Shown here piece after piece: positions 8,101-17,924 of a stretch of DNA of 64,000 nt. Position numbers and translations under genes: made by a program. The DNA lies in the NCBI GenBank assembly GCA_963703745.1, contig CAVPFL010000003.1:372001-436000 (forward strand), in the 5' to 3' direction. This DNA is from AP-15 sp963703745. GTDB lineage: Bacteria; Pseudomonadota; Alphaproteobacteria; ATCC43930; CGMCC-115725. The notes beneath the pieces were generated by a model. It saw only the letters and a list, made by a program, of their open reading frames with translations. It searched no databases and had not been told where the DNA came from. Position 1 is the stretch's first letter. Each line of letters begins with the position of its first letter.

Positions 8101-9645
8101 TCAATGGACCCGCCGCTCCTGGCCCTGCCAATAGCGCTCGCGCAGCTCACGCTTCAGGATCTTGCCCGAGGGCGTCCGCGGCAACGCATCGACGAAATCG
8201 ACCGATTTCGGCAGCTTGTAACCGGCGATGCGTTCGCGCGCATAGGCGATGATATCGGCTTCGCTTGCCTGGCTGTCGGGTTTCAGCACAATGATCGCCT
8301 TTACCGCTTCGCCCCAGTGCTCGTCCGGCACCCCGATCACCGCGACGTCAGCGATTGCCGGATGCCCATACAGGGCGCTCTCCACCTCGGCCGGATAGAT
8401 ATTCTCGCCGCCCGAGATGATCATGTCCTTGACCCGGTCGTAGATGTAGAGGAACCCGGCCTCGTCGAGATAGCCGGCATCGCCGGTGCGGAACCAGTCG
8501 CCGTCGAACGCCCTCGCAGTCTCCTCAGGAAGGTTCCAATAACCTTTCATGACCAGCGCGGTGCGGCAGACGATCTCACCCACCTGGCGCGGTGGCAAGC
8601 TTTCGCCGGCCGGGCCGAGGATGCGAATCTCCACCCCGTCGAGTGCCCGTCCGCAGGAGAGGAGGCGCTCGGAGCTGGGGTCGGCATGCTCCTCGGGTGG
8701 CAAGCAGGTGATTGCTCCGGTCGTCTCGGTAAGACCGTAGACCTGGGCAAACTTGCTCTTGAACACCTCCAGCGCGCTGCGCAGCAGCGCCGCCGGGATC
8801 GGCGAGGCGCCATAGATTATCGTTTGCAATGAGGACAGATCGGCATCGCGGATGCCGGGGCATTGCATCAGAAACAGGATGACTGCCGGTACGAAAAGCG
8901 CCTTTGTGACGCGATATCGACCGATTGCATCGAGGATCTGCTGCGGCACGACTTCGCGCAGCAGTACGTTTCGCGCTCCGCTGAGCAACCCCGCCATGGC
9001 GTAAGCAGAGCCGGCAATATGGAAGAACGGCATCACCACAAGGCTGACATCCGAGTTTTGCCACCGCGCCCAATCACCCATCGTGTCGAGCAAGGACAGT
9101 TCGGTCAGCAAATTGGTGTTGGTCAGCTGCGCGCCCTTCGGACGGCCTGTGGTGCCGCTGGTGTACAACTGAATACAGACATCGGCGCCCAGAGCCGGCA
9201 AATCCGGATCGGCAGTGGATTGCCGGTGGCGCCATGCCGTATAATCGCGCTCGATGACGACGATCTTTCGGACGCTCGCCAGCTGATCGCGTATGGCGGC
9301 GACGGTATCGAGAAACTCCGCGCCGGCGAACAGGATTTCGGCCTCGGCATCATTGACGACGAATGCGATCTCGGGCGGAGCCAGGCGCCAGTTGACCGGT
9401 ACCAGCACCGCATTCGCCTTGGCGGCGCCGAACCAGATCTCGAAGAAGCTGTCGTGATTCTTGTCGAGAAGCGCCACCCGGCTCTGCGGGCTGAGGCCCG
9501 TGGCAATCAATCCATTCGCCACCTGGCTGGCGCGGCGGTCGAGCGCGCCAAAGCTGGTGTCGCGATCCGCGAAGGTGAGTGCGATCCGCGCCGGCTGCGT
9601 CGCCGCCTGGTGCCGCACGATCTCGGCGAGCGTGGCAAACGGCAT
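8101..9645 (-). CDS. AMP-dependent acyl-CoA synthetase/ligase
   Basis: A 514-residue ANL-superfamily enzyme that activates a carboxylic acid as acyl-AMP and transfers it to CoA. The phosphate-binding P-loop is QLYTSGTTGRPKGAQLT. Also visible are YGLTETTGAI, the WFRTGDAGYLDEAGFLYIYD (A7) and RVKDMIISGGENIYPAEVES (A8) motifs, and the C-terminal RTPSGKILKRELR with the catalytic lysine. Length and motif order match medium/long-chain or aromatic acid CoA ligases. The substrate is unknown. It stands alone on the minus strand. Confidence 0.93.
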   Translation of the reverse strand: MPFATLAEIVRHQAATQPARIALTFADRDTSFGALDRRASQVANGLIATGLSPQSRVALLDKNHDSFFEIWFGAAKANAVLVPVNWRLAPPEIAFVVNDAEAEILFAGAEFLDTVAAIRDQLASVRKIVVIERDYTAWRHRQSTADPDLPALGADVCIQLYTSGTTGRPKGAQLTNTNLLTELSLLDTMGDWARWQNSDVSLVVMPFFHIAGSAYAMAGLLSGARNVLLREVVPQQILDAIGRYRVTKALFVPAVILFLMQCPGIRDADLSSLQTIIYGASPIPAALLRSALEVFKSKFAQVYGLTETTGAITCLPPEEHADPSSERLLSCGRALDGVEIRILGPAGESLPPRQVGEIVCRTALVMKGYWNLPEETARAFDGDWFRTGDAGYLDEAGFLYIYDRVKDMIISGGENIYPAEVESALYGHPAIADVAVIGVPDEHWGEAVKAIIVLKPDSQASEADIIAYARERIAGYKLPKSVDFVDALPRTPSGKILKRELRERYWQGQERRVH

Positions 9646-9971
9646 GCGATCCTCCCTGCATTCTCCCGTCGCTGGCGGTGGCGCCTGAACTAACCAGGCG
9701 GTCGCAAGTCAATCTATGCGACATCCTGTGCCGTCCTCGCAGGCAGCGTCAAGTTCGGCGAGACACGGTCGCAATAGTTGGGTCCATCGTCAGCTCGGGA
9801 TAGATTGCGTTTCGCGTCGCCGGCCCTGGATGCCCGCTTCCCCGGGCATGAGACGAAGGACCTGAATCACATTCGCGAACTTCGCAACGAGGTACTTGTC
9901 GCGGGGCCTGCTTTCTTGGAGTGTGTGCCGCAAAAGGCGCAGACTGAGAGCCGCCCAAGAGGAGAAGGAGA
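9646..9971. other. Intergenic region without a recognised gene
   Basis: Between the divergent acyl-CoA synthetase and GrpB genes. It holds a short palindromic stretch around 9827-9850 (GCCCGC-TTCC-CCGGGC-like), resembling the repeat family found elsewhere in the window, and a strong purine-rich ribosome binding site for GrpB at 9957-9970. No coding sequence was recognised. Confidence 0.5.
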
Positions 9972-10511
9972 ATGGCTGATCAATTCATAGAGCTAACTGA
10001 TTACGATCCGTCGTGGCAGGCACGCTTTGCCGCACAACAAGTTCGACTAGACACGATCATGGAGCGGTGGCTTGTCGGAGAGGTTGAGCATATTGGATCA
10101 ACATCCGTGCCGGGGCTAAGGTCTAAGCCGATTATTGATATATTGGCGCCGGTGCGATCTCTTCTAGCCTCTCGGATAGCAATCCCCGTTTTAGAAAAGG
10201 ATGGCTGGCTGTTTTGGCCGGACGACCCTAATCAGGACTATCGCCTTTGGTTCCTGCGACCAAGCCCTGAGGCGCGCACTCATCACCTGCAGATCATCCA
10301 ACATGATCACCCGAATTTTCGAGCACTGATCGCATTTAGGGATGCCTTGCGGCGCGACCCCAAGACTCGGGAGGCTTATTCCTCTTTGAAGGAGGATCTG
10401 GCCAGTAAACACCCGAGTGATCGAAACGCTTACAGCAATGCCAAAACTGAATTCGTGCAGTCGATCATAGAGGCTGGGGGCTTTAGCCGATCATCACGGA
10501 AACCCGTGTAG
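9972..10511 (+). CDS. GrpB family protein (UPF0157, nucleotidyltransferase fold)
   Basis: A 179-residue GrpB-family protein. It has the hallmark segments IELTDYDPSWQARFAAQ, VEHIGSTSVPGLRSKPIIDI (the GS-type nucleotidyltransferase signature with a following acidic residue) and THHLQIIQ, plus FRDALRRDPKTREAYSSLK. Function of the family is uncertain, although some members are fused to dephospho-CoA kinase. The start at 9972 follows a strong GGAGAAGGAG ribosome binding site. Codon usage is visibly more AT-rich than in the flanking genes, hinting at transfer. Monocistronic. Confidence 0.9.
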   Translation: MADQFIELTDYDPSWQARFAAQQVRLDTIMERWLVGEVEHIGSTSVPGLRSKPIIDILAPVRSLLASRIAIPVLEKDGWLFWPDDPNQDYRLWFLRPSPEARTHHLQIIQHDHPNFRALIAFRDALRRDPKTREAYSSLKEDLASKHPSDRNAYSNAKTEFVQSIIEAGGFSRSSRKPV

Positions 10512-10667
10512 CTAAGGCGTCGAAATCCGGACGTTGAAACGATTGACCGTTGGCCATGCAGATTTCTTATGCAGAATGAAACCATGATTTACGGGGACGC
10601 ACGCGGCTTTGGCATGCGAGGCCACGTTCATCGGCGCAAACAGGATCGGATGGCGGATGCGTGCAAC

Positions 10668-11162
10668 TCAAAGGATGAAGCTGATCTTCCCGTGGGGGCG
10701 CAGGGTTTGGAGGTCGAGTACCGCGCGCCGCTCGCGAAACAACAGGCCAGAAAGGTCGCGCACGAGGACGTGCCGATATTGCCCGACGTAAACGTCGGAT
10801 TGCTCGTGCTGGAAGCGCCAGACGGCGAAATTAGCGGTGACGCGCGCTTCGCCGTTGTCCCATGCGAGCAGCCGCACATTGGTGATCAGCCGGCGCGTGC
10901 GCGAGCGCGGGTTTTCGGCCCAGGTGGTGCCGCTCAGCAATTGCCGGACGCGCGAGGCGAGCGTGCGCCGGTCGTCGGCGATCAGGAACAAGGTGTCGCG
11001 GTGATCAGCGTCTGGCGCGTCCAGCGGCGGCACCAGATAGCGGGCGTCCGGCGTCATCAATGCCAGCCACTCCTCGAGCCGCCACTCGTCGAGGAGGGCG
11101 GCCTCGTAAATCAGGAACTCCTCGACTTCGCTGCGCGTGAAGGAAATGTCACTGGCCGTCAT
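10668..11162 (-). CDS. Aromatic-ring-hydroxylating dioxygenase beta subunit
   Basis: A 164-residue small (beta) subunit of a Rieske non-heme iron oxygenase, with an NTF2-like fold. Recognisable segments are VEEFLIYEAALLDEWRLEEW, LMTPDARYLVPP, DDRRTLASRVRQL and SRTRRLITNVRL, and the C-terminal RRAVLDLQTLR. It supports the alpha3-beta3 oxygenase structure. It lies downstream of the alpha gene in the same direction, but separated by a 148-base palindromic repeat insertion, so it may have its own translation signal (AGGAAGG precedes the ATG). Ferredoxin and reductase genes are not in the window. Confidence 0.9.
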   Translation of the reverse strand: MTASDISFTRSEVEEFLIYEAALLDEWRLEEWLALMTPDARYLVPPLDAPDADHRDTLFLIADDRRTLASRVRQLLSGTTWAENPRSRTRRLITNVRLLAWDNGEARVTANFAVWRFQHEQSDVYVGQYRHVLVRDLSGLLFRERRAVLDLQTLRPHGKISFIL

Positions 11163-11179
11163 CGACGCCTTCCTTTACT

Positions 11180-11254
11180 CGTCGTTCCCGCGAAAGCGGA
11201 AATCTAGGGATTTCAGTCGCTGGCCCTGGGTCCCCGCTTTTCGTGGGGACGACG
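11180..11254. repeat. REP-like intergenic palindrome, copy 1
   Basis: The region contains two hairpin-forming arms: a CCCGCGAAAGCGG-type stem near 11188-11200 and a GTCCCCGCTTTTCGTGGGGAC stem around 11230-11250, followed by GACGACGG. The same unit, including a trailing TCCGAATGA, recurs at 15841 and in variant form at 15493 and 27503. It sits between the dioxygenase alpha and beta genes. Confidence 0.7.
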
Positions 11255-11310
11255 GATTTTTCTGTCCGAATGATTTCCCGATACCCGCAGGAATGACGTC
11301 TTTCCGGCGC

Positions 11311-12609
11311 TCATTCGGCTGCTGCTAGGTGCTCGGGCCGGTCGGAGCAGTCGGTCGGGCCGCGCATTCCCTGCATCAGCGCGTGCCAGCGCCGCCAGAA
11401 GGCGCGCATCTGCAATTCGTCTTGGCTCGACGGCTGCTCGCGGCCCATGCCGCGCGAAATGTCCGACCACGACAATTCGCGCCACGCCGCAAAGCCGCGC
11501 TGGCAGCCTTCGAGGGCGTAGACGTCGTCCGGCGTGCCGAACCCCGCGGGCCCCAGGAACGAGATGAAGTTCTCGAATCGGCGCTGCCGCAGTTCCGGCG
11601 ACTCGCCGCACGGCAGGTTGGCCCAGGCGTCGATCTCGATGTAATCGGGTGCCAGCGGGTACCAGGTGCGGATTGTGTGCCAGGACGAGATCAGGATCAG
11701 GTTGGGGAAGATGAACAGGTTGCGGCTGTAATCGGCGATGCGATGGGCGCGCTCGGGGCCAACCCGTTCGACGAGTCTTGTGCGGATCGCGTCGATCTCG
11801 CCTTTGGCTGTGCCGGTGATCGGCAATGCCCGGGCGCGGTTCTCGATCACCGCATGGCCGCCGCCGAGCGCCAAGCCGATGCCCTGGGTGCGGTTGGGGC
11901 CGGCCCAGCTCGCCGCATCCATGCCGATATCGGCCAGATACTGGTTGAAGAAGCGCTGGTGGGTCGGAATCGCGTGATAGCCGTCCATGCTGTTCTCGAC
12001 CAGCAGTTTCCAGTTCGCCTTCATGCTGTAGGCCTGCGAGCCGGGCACGATCTCGATTTCCTCGCCGCCAAACTCGAGCATCAGGTCGAGATATTCGCGG
12101 GCATTGCCGAGATAGGCGACCAGGCCCTCGATGCCCGGGTCGAAACTGACAAACATCATGCCGCGGTAGCTTTCTAGGCGCGGCATCGGTTTGAGGCCGA
12201 GTGCTGCGCGGTCGAAAGCGGGCGTGTAGGCATCATCGCCTGGGACGGCGGCCAGACGCCCACCGAGGTCGAACGCCCAGGCGTGATAAAAACAGCGGAA
12301 GAGCCGGGTCGAGCCGGCGGGCTCGCGGCAGACGATGTTGCCGCGATGCGGGCAGGTGTTGAGAAACGCGTGCTGCGTGCCGTCGGCGTCACGCACCAGA
12401 ATCAGCGGGCGCCCGCCGACCCTGCGCGTGACGAAATCCCCCGGCTTGGCAATCTCCAATTCATGGCCGGCATAAAGCCAGCTGCGGTCGAACACCTCGC
12501 GCCGCTCCTCTTCGAGGATCTCGGGGTCCGTGAACACCCGCCGGTTGACGCGAAAGATGCCGCGCAGGCGGTCGTCGACAATCAGGTCTTGTGCTTCGGT
12601 CATATCCAT
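11311..12609 (-). CDS. Aromatic-ring-hydroxylating dioxygenase alpha subunit (Rieske)
   Basis: A 432-residue catalytic subunit. The Rieske [2Fe-2S] ligands are C86-P-H88 and C106-F-Y-H109. The mononuclear iron site follows as the D209-x-Y-H212-x4-H217 pattern in ENSMDGYHAIPTH. The C-terminal catalytic domain runs to about residue 420. Such enzymes dihydroxylate aromatic rings or O-demethylate using electrons from a reductase. The start at 12609 has GAGGAGGAAC upstream. It follows the SDR gene directly and precedes the beta gene, forming an SDR-alpha-beta operon divergent from the acyl-CoA dehydrogenase. Confidence 0.93.
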   Translation of the reverse strand: MDMTEAQDLIVDDRLRGIFRVNRRVFTDPEILEEERREVFDRSWLYAGHELEIAKPGDFVTRRVGGRPLILVRDADGTQHAFLNTCPHRGNIVCREPAGSTRLFRCFYHAWAFDLGGRLAAVPGDDAYTPAFDRAALGLKPMPRLESYRGMMFVSFDPGIEGLVAYLGNAREYLDLMLEFGGEEIEIVPGSQAYSMKANWKLLVENSMDGYHAIPTHQRFFNQYLADIGMDAASWAGPNRTQGIGLALGGGHAVIENRARALPITGTAKGEIDAIRTRLVERVGPERAHRIADYSRNLFIFPNLILISSWHTIRTWYPLAPDYIEIDAWANLPCGESPELRQRRFENFISFLGPAGFGTPDDVYALEGCQRGFAAWRELSWSDISRGMGREQPSSQDELQMRAFWRRWHALMQGMRGPTDCSDRPEHLAAAE

Positions 12610-12625
12610 CAGCGTTCCTCCTCAA

Positions 12626-13493
12626 TCACAGCATCGCCACACCGCCGCTCGCGCCAAGGTGCGGTCCGGTGACGAATGAGGCCTCGGGCGAACCGAAAAA
12701 ACGCGACCGCCGCGGCGACTTCGGTCGGATGCGCGGGGCGGCCCATGCCAACCGTCCGTCCGGCCGCCACCCGCGCCATTTCCTCGAAAAACGCGGGGTC
12801 GGTCCAGCCCGGCTCGCGGAAGCCGGGCGGCGTCGGTTCATGGGCGCCGTCGGCCTCGGTTTCAATCGCACCCGGCGAGACGCAGTTGACCGTGATGCGA
12901 TGGCGCACGACCTCGCCGGCGAGGGTGATCGTCAACCCGACCATCGACCCTTTGCCGATACCGGCGAGCAAGGTGTGGTAAGGCGCGCCGGTGCGCCACG
13001 CCTCACCCCCGATATTGACGATCCGCCCGTAGCGGCGCTCGATCATGTGCGGCAGCGCCGCCTTGCAGCAGCGCAATGTGTTCCAGACGTTCCACCGCAC
13101 CGCCTTTTGCATCAGCTCTTCGGTGAAATCGACGAGCTTGAGCCGGATCAGCGCGGCGGCGTTGTTGACCAGGGTGTCGATCTGCCCGTAGGCGCCGAGC
13201 GCGCGTTCGACCATGTGGTCGGCGACCCCCGGCTCGCTGAGATCGCCGCTGACCGCCAGGAACGGCATGCCGGTCTCCTCGCGCAACTCGCGCGCCGCCG
13301 TCGTGAGCCGATCCTCCTGAATGTCGCAAACGACGAGCTTGGCACCCTCTTCGGCAAGCCGCTTGGCGATGACCCGGCCGAGCCCTTGCGCTGCCCCGGT
13401 CACGACCGCGACCCGTCCGTCATAGCGCCGGCAATAGGTCGGTTGGGCAAAGGCCAAGGTCTTGAACGATTGGCTCGGAAGCTGGTCGCTCAT
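12626..13493 (-). CDS. SDR family oxidoreductase with a C-terminal frameshift
   Basis: A short-chain dehydrogenase of about 289 residues if the frame is repaired. The cofactor motif VVTGAAQGLGR begins near residue 30 and the NNAA motif is near residue 110. The usual catalytic serine and tyrosine are not in place: the sequence reads VNIGGEAW where Ser is expected, and only the lysine (K181) of YxxxK is aligned, with A177 four residues before it. A run of six A at 12696-12701 (T6 on the coding strand) puts the tail out of frame. Dropping one base restores an FFGSPEASFVTG ending at 12626, whereas the unshifted frame runs to 12609. It is the first gene of the dioxygenase operon. Confidence 0.85.
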
Positions 13494-13599
13494 CTTCCCT
13501 CCGTTGCGCTGCTGCCGCCGGTGAGCGTGGCGCCGATCATCTTGCCCCGCTGGCGGATCTTAGGACAGGGTTGTTGCGCGCTTAAAAGAGGAATCCGCG

Positions 13600-14892
<1,293 letters not shown>

Positions 14893-15006
14893 CGCCCCCG
14901 CTACGAGAGCAATGGCGAAAAATCCCGCCGTTTCAAAGGCCTTGCAGCCAAACCCAAAGGCCGACCCGATCCTCGAGCGACTTGCGGGCCGTGCTCAACG
15001 TTCGTC

Positions 15007-15045
15007 GAAGAGGTGCCGAGCGGCTTAAGGCACCGGTCTTGAAAT
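15007..15045 (+). pseudogene. Fragment resembling the 5' half of tRNA-Ser(UGA)
   Basis: The stretch contains GCCGAGCGGCTTAAGGCACC, followed by GGTCTTGAAA. This matches the D-arm and anticodon stem-loop of class II serine tRNAs, with CTTGAAA as anticodon loop (anticodon TGA). After the loop the sequence diverges: no matching 3' anticodon stem, variable arm or T-arm follows. One base seems missing before CCGAG. It is therefore a partial copy, as left at tRNA attachment sites of integrated elements. Confidence 0.5.
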
Positions 15046-15492
15046 TCGACGCCGAGCGTTTCTTCCGATACCGCCTGGTATCAAAACATGTTCTATGTCA
15101 ACCGCTTAGCTGTGCTAATCATCCCATCCGGTCGCGGCTGGTTCCTACGCGTATCACCGCGTTTGGGTCCAAAATTGGGTCCAGGGCCAATGGTTGCTCT
15201 CACTGGTTAGGCTTCCAACCGTGCTAGTTTGTCCCGCCTAATGCGGGGCTGGCCAGGTCGTTAGGCGCCATTTGGGGTGCCAACTCGGTGAGAAGCCGCG
15301 CATCGAGCGTCATCGACAAGGACCCATTCGTCCGGGCCACCAAAGCCCCTAACAACGTATCAAGCTTGTTTAGGCCCAACGATCTGCCGAGCGCGAGAAC
15401 CTCAAGGCCAATTACTCCAGTCTTTCACGACGGCGAACTAGCGGGCCTAGTAACTAATTGCAAAAGTCAGCGTACGATGTTGCACTCTGTTT

Positions 15493-15522
15493 GTCGTCCC
15501 CGCGGTAAGCGGGGACCCAGGG
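15493..15522. repeat. REP-like intergenic palindrome, copy 2
   Basis: Contains the inverted arms GTCCCCGC and GCGGGGAC around a short GTAA loop, followed by CCAGGG. It lies just beyond the repaired 3' end of the GIY-YIG gene and may act as its transcription terminator. Confidence 0.65.
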
Positions 15523-15531
15523 CAACCGCTC

Positions 15532-15826
15532 TCACGCCAGCTGATCGTAAAGATCGCGCCATTGCGGATTATGGCGCTCGATCCACTCCAGTTTCCACGC
15601 ACGGCGCCACTTCTTGAGGCGCTTTTTCACGGAGAATCGCATCGGCCATGGTCTCGTGAAACTCGACGAACACTAAACTGCGCACTTCGTAATCGCGAAC
15701 AAATCCACCAACAGCGTTCGAACGATGTTGCCAAAGACGGCGCGAAATATCACTGGTGACACCGACGTAAAGCGTACCATTACGCTTGCTGGCCAGCATG
15801 TAGACGCAAGGACACTTCTCGCTCAT
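15532..15826 (-). CDS. GIY-YIG nuclease family protein with a C-terminal frameshift
   Basis: A small single-domain GIY-YIG protein of the UPF0213 type. The N-terminus reads MSEKCPCVYMLASKRNGTLY, then VGVTSDISRRLWQHRS, and later FVEFHETMADAILREK. The Y-M-L and Y-V-G strands plus the R and H of the ISRRLWQH helix are the family signature. A run of five A on the coding strand (15623-15627) shifts the frame; removing one gives the normal tail with KRLKKWRRAWKLEWIE and a stop at 15532. Unrepaired, the frame ends at 15569. Flanked on both sides by palindromic repeats, as is common for these genes. Confidence 0.85.
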
Positions 15827-15840
15827 ACCCCGATCGGCCG

Positions 15841-15871
15841 CCTGGGTCCCCGCTTTCGCGGGGACGACGGG
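15841..15871. repeat. REP-like intergenic palindrome, copy 3
   Basis: Contains CCTGGGTCCCCGCTTTCGCG, continuing GGGACGACGG. It is nearly identical to the second arm of copy 1 at 11226-11254, and both are followed within 40 bases by TCCGAATGA. It lies upstream of the GIY-YIG start. Confidence 0.7.
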
Positions 15872-15960
15872 AAATTGTCATTCCGTCCGAATGAGGATAC
15901 GAGACATACGCCTATTTTCGCAACGAAGGCCTAGGCAAGCTGCCTCTTGCGTATAGACCG

Positions 15961-17340
15961 TCAACGTCCTACTGGCGCGCCCTTCTTCAACTCCTCAGCT
16001 ATTCGTGATAGACTGATGTGCCAGTACACTTTGTTCACGCTCGAGGCGAGCTGCGATTGCTCGTCGCTGCATTTGTCCACCTTCTGCTGGAGAGTCGCCA
16101 GATCCTGGAACACGCGCCGGACGCGCGAGGCATAACTCGTCAGGTTCTCATACATTTGGACGATCTCGTCGAGCGAAAAGCCCTGCTTCAGCAGGAAATC
16201 TGCTATCAGCGCGCGATCGAGCAGTTTGGCCAGGTCCTCGGCGCCCTTCGCCGCATCCAGGGACTTGGCCTCAAGCTGCCGGGCTGCTTCGACGTTGTCC
16301 CGAACCGTCAGCAGCTCATTGCCGTAAATCTGCAACTGGTCGCCCAGCCCCGTGAGGAATGCCTGGCGGGCGTCCGCCGACAGACTGGACACGGCAATCG
16401 CCATGACTTCAAGATTGGTTTCGCCAATGACCTTCAGGTGATGATCCTGAAGCTCGGAGGTCAACGTGCCAAGATTCTTGTTCATCAGATCGATCAGGCG
16501 CATCGCTTTCCCGGTGGCCGGATCCGAGAAGAAATCTCCGGCGGCGCGGCGGTCCACTTTCGGCTTGGGCATGTTCGCCAAGCTCTTTAGCATTTCATCC
16601 TTGAACTTCTGCTGCAGAATGCTCAGCGCGACTGCTGCTCCGATGTTAGCGAGCGTTCCGACAACAGCGGTGCGTGCGCTTATTCCAAGCGGCTCGTGAA
16701 TCTCGAGCATCTCACTTCCGCCGGGCACTTTGATGGTCCTCAATCGGCGTATTGAGGTCGGTGGCCGCTCGGCCTGAAAAGACGTGCGGGCAGCCTGCTT
16801 CGCCGTCACCATTCGCGTTGGGTTGGTCATGCTGGCCCGTTCCGGCACGTGGATTTCGATGTCGCTAATACCTCGTTTCCTTGCGTACTCCACCAACCGC
16901 TGTTCACAGCTCGGGCATGGATCTTTTTCCACGACCACCATCAGCTTGCCTCTAGGCACTTTGACCGGCCCGTCCCGCTCTAAGCCCTTGATCGCGCGCG
17001 CTTCGCCGTGGTTATCGGTGCCGCCGCCGTCGAAATAGTCGGCCCCGACCGCTACGCGCCGGCCGTCTTTGTCCAGCACCTGTATAGCCGCAAACGTCTC
17101 GTAGCCTTTACCCACCGCCGCGCCGGGCCCAGTGAGGTCTTTCGGCAGGGTCGCCGGGGTCTTGCGATACGCATCGGCCGGTCCGCTCGGCGACGAAAGA
17201 AAGCCGCGCTGGCTCTGGACCGCCTGCCGCCACAATTCCTCGGGCGTCAGTGGCACCGAAACTGCGCTTCGCAGTTGTAGTTCCTTGAGTTTCAAGCCGG
17301 TTGTACCGGCCGGGATAGGGACCGGAGGGCCTCCAGCCAT
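15961..17340 (-). CDS. Deaminase-fold protein with a long helical C-terminal half (possible effector)
   Basis: A 459-residue protein I cannot assign by name. Residues about 75-170 look like a zinc-dependent cytidine deaminase fold. H111-G-E113 is followed about 30 residues later by P-C142-P-S-C145, with alternating strands (KLMVVVEKDPCPSCE, ISDIEIHV), as in polymorphic-toxin deaminases. A Pro/Gly-rich N-terminus precedes it. Residues about 220-245 are hydrophobic (TAVVGTLANIGAAVALSILQ) and could cross or insert into a membrane. The rest (250-459) is almost entirely helical, probably coiled coil. Having the deaminase in the N-terminal third is unlike classical polymorphic toxins, where it is C-terminal. 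A TTGGGAG ribosome binding site precedes the ATG. Immunity partner not identified. Confidence 0.6.
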   Translation of the reverse strand: MAGGPPVPIPAGTTGLKLKELQLRSAVSVPLTPEELWRQAVQSQRGFLSSPSGPADAYRKTPATLPKDLTGPGAAVGKGYETFAAIQVLDKDGRRVAVGADYFDGGGTDNHGEARAIKGLERDGPVKVPRGKLMVVVEKDPCPSCEQRLVEYARKRGISDIEIHVPERASMTNPTRMVTAKQAARTSFQAERPPTSIRRLRTIKVPGGSEMLEIHEPLGISARTAVVGTLANIGAAVALSILQQKFKDEMLKSLANMPKPKVDRRAAGDFFSDPATGKAMRLIDLMNKNLGTLTSELQDHHLKVIGETNLEVMAIAVSSLSADARQAFLTGLGDQLQIYGNELLTVRDNVEAARQLEAKSLDAAKGAEDLAKLLDRALIADFLLKQGFSLDEIVQMYENLTSYASRVRRVFQDLATLQQKVDKCSDEQSQLASSVNKVYWHISLSRIAEELKKGAPVGR

Positions 17341-17673
17341 AATTCGACTCCCAACTCCTCGAGCTGATATGTATCAGCATTCGCCAGATGAGCGTCCCAA
17401 TCCGCCCATTCTCAAGCAGCATCGCTCAGGAATCGGCCGAGAAGTGTGAGGTGGGTCACACTTGGAAAAAAATTCATCTGGGACTCCCCGGTCAGCTGAT
17501 GTTCATGCTGATCACCGCACAACAACTCCGCACCGCGCACGATCGTCCGCTGTTGTGCGCTGCCGGAGGCCGAAGGGGTGTTCTGCTGACCGTCCGAGAC
17601 GATCCGTTGGCCGCCTCGTGGGGTGTCGAGTAGCCGGGTTCCATCTCCTCAGGCCACTTGTTCCGCTCACCGC
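17341..17673. other. Intergenic region upstream of the deaminase-fold gene
   Basis: About 330 bases between the deaminase-fold gene and the small upstream frame, both on the minus strand. It probably carries the leader or promoter of the deaminase-fold gene. No coding frame with recognisable features was found. Confidence 0.4.
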
Positions 17674-17844
17674 TCAGCAATACTCGACTGGCTTCTTCCA
17701 GTGGCGGAAATCGCCGGTGTCGCGTTGGTCCCACACCTTGACGGCCCACGGTTCCTTCGTGGATAGGTGGATATCACCGTGTTGTCGATGCGGATCGGGA
17801 ATAGGACAACCTCCTTCCTGGATCGCGACGAAAGTCTTGTTCAC
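17674..17844 (-). CDS. Small hypothetical protein, 56 residues, GTG start
   Basis: A GTG at 17844 is preceded by a strong GGGGGGAGGG ribosome binding site. The frame encodes VNKTFVAIQEGGCPIPDPHR and ends in WKKPVEYC. The tryptophan-rich, charged sequence with few rare residues looks like a real small protein rather than noise. It lies between the beta-helix protein gene and the deaminase-fold gene on the same strand. Function unknown; a partner or immunity role is pure speculation. Confidence 0.45.
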   Translation of the reverse strand: MNKTFVAIQEGGCPIPDPHRQHGDIHLSTKEPWAVKVWDQRDTGDFRHWKKPVEYC

Positions 17845-17924
17845 CCTGGCCCTCCCCCCACTCGCTATCTATCGACGCTTTCGTGGCGGCGTCACGATCG
17901 ACTGGCGCCGCCACAGCAAGGAGG

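Larger units (their letters stand above)
14893..15531. other. Gene-free accessory stretch
   Basis: No convincing coding sequence. It contains a tRNA-Ser-like fragment (15007-15045), two close copies of TTGGGTCCA (15163-15171 and 15175-15183) and a palindromic repeat (15493-15522). The mixture suggests an old insertion or excision scar. Confidence 0.5.

Noticed and set aside
10569..11207. 212-codon plus-strand frame over the dioxygenase beta gene
   Set aside because: Antisense to a clear NTF2-like beta subunit and ends in the palindromic repeat.
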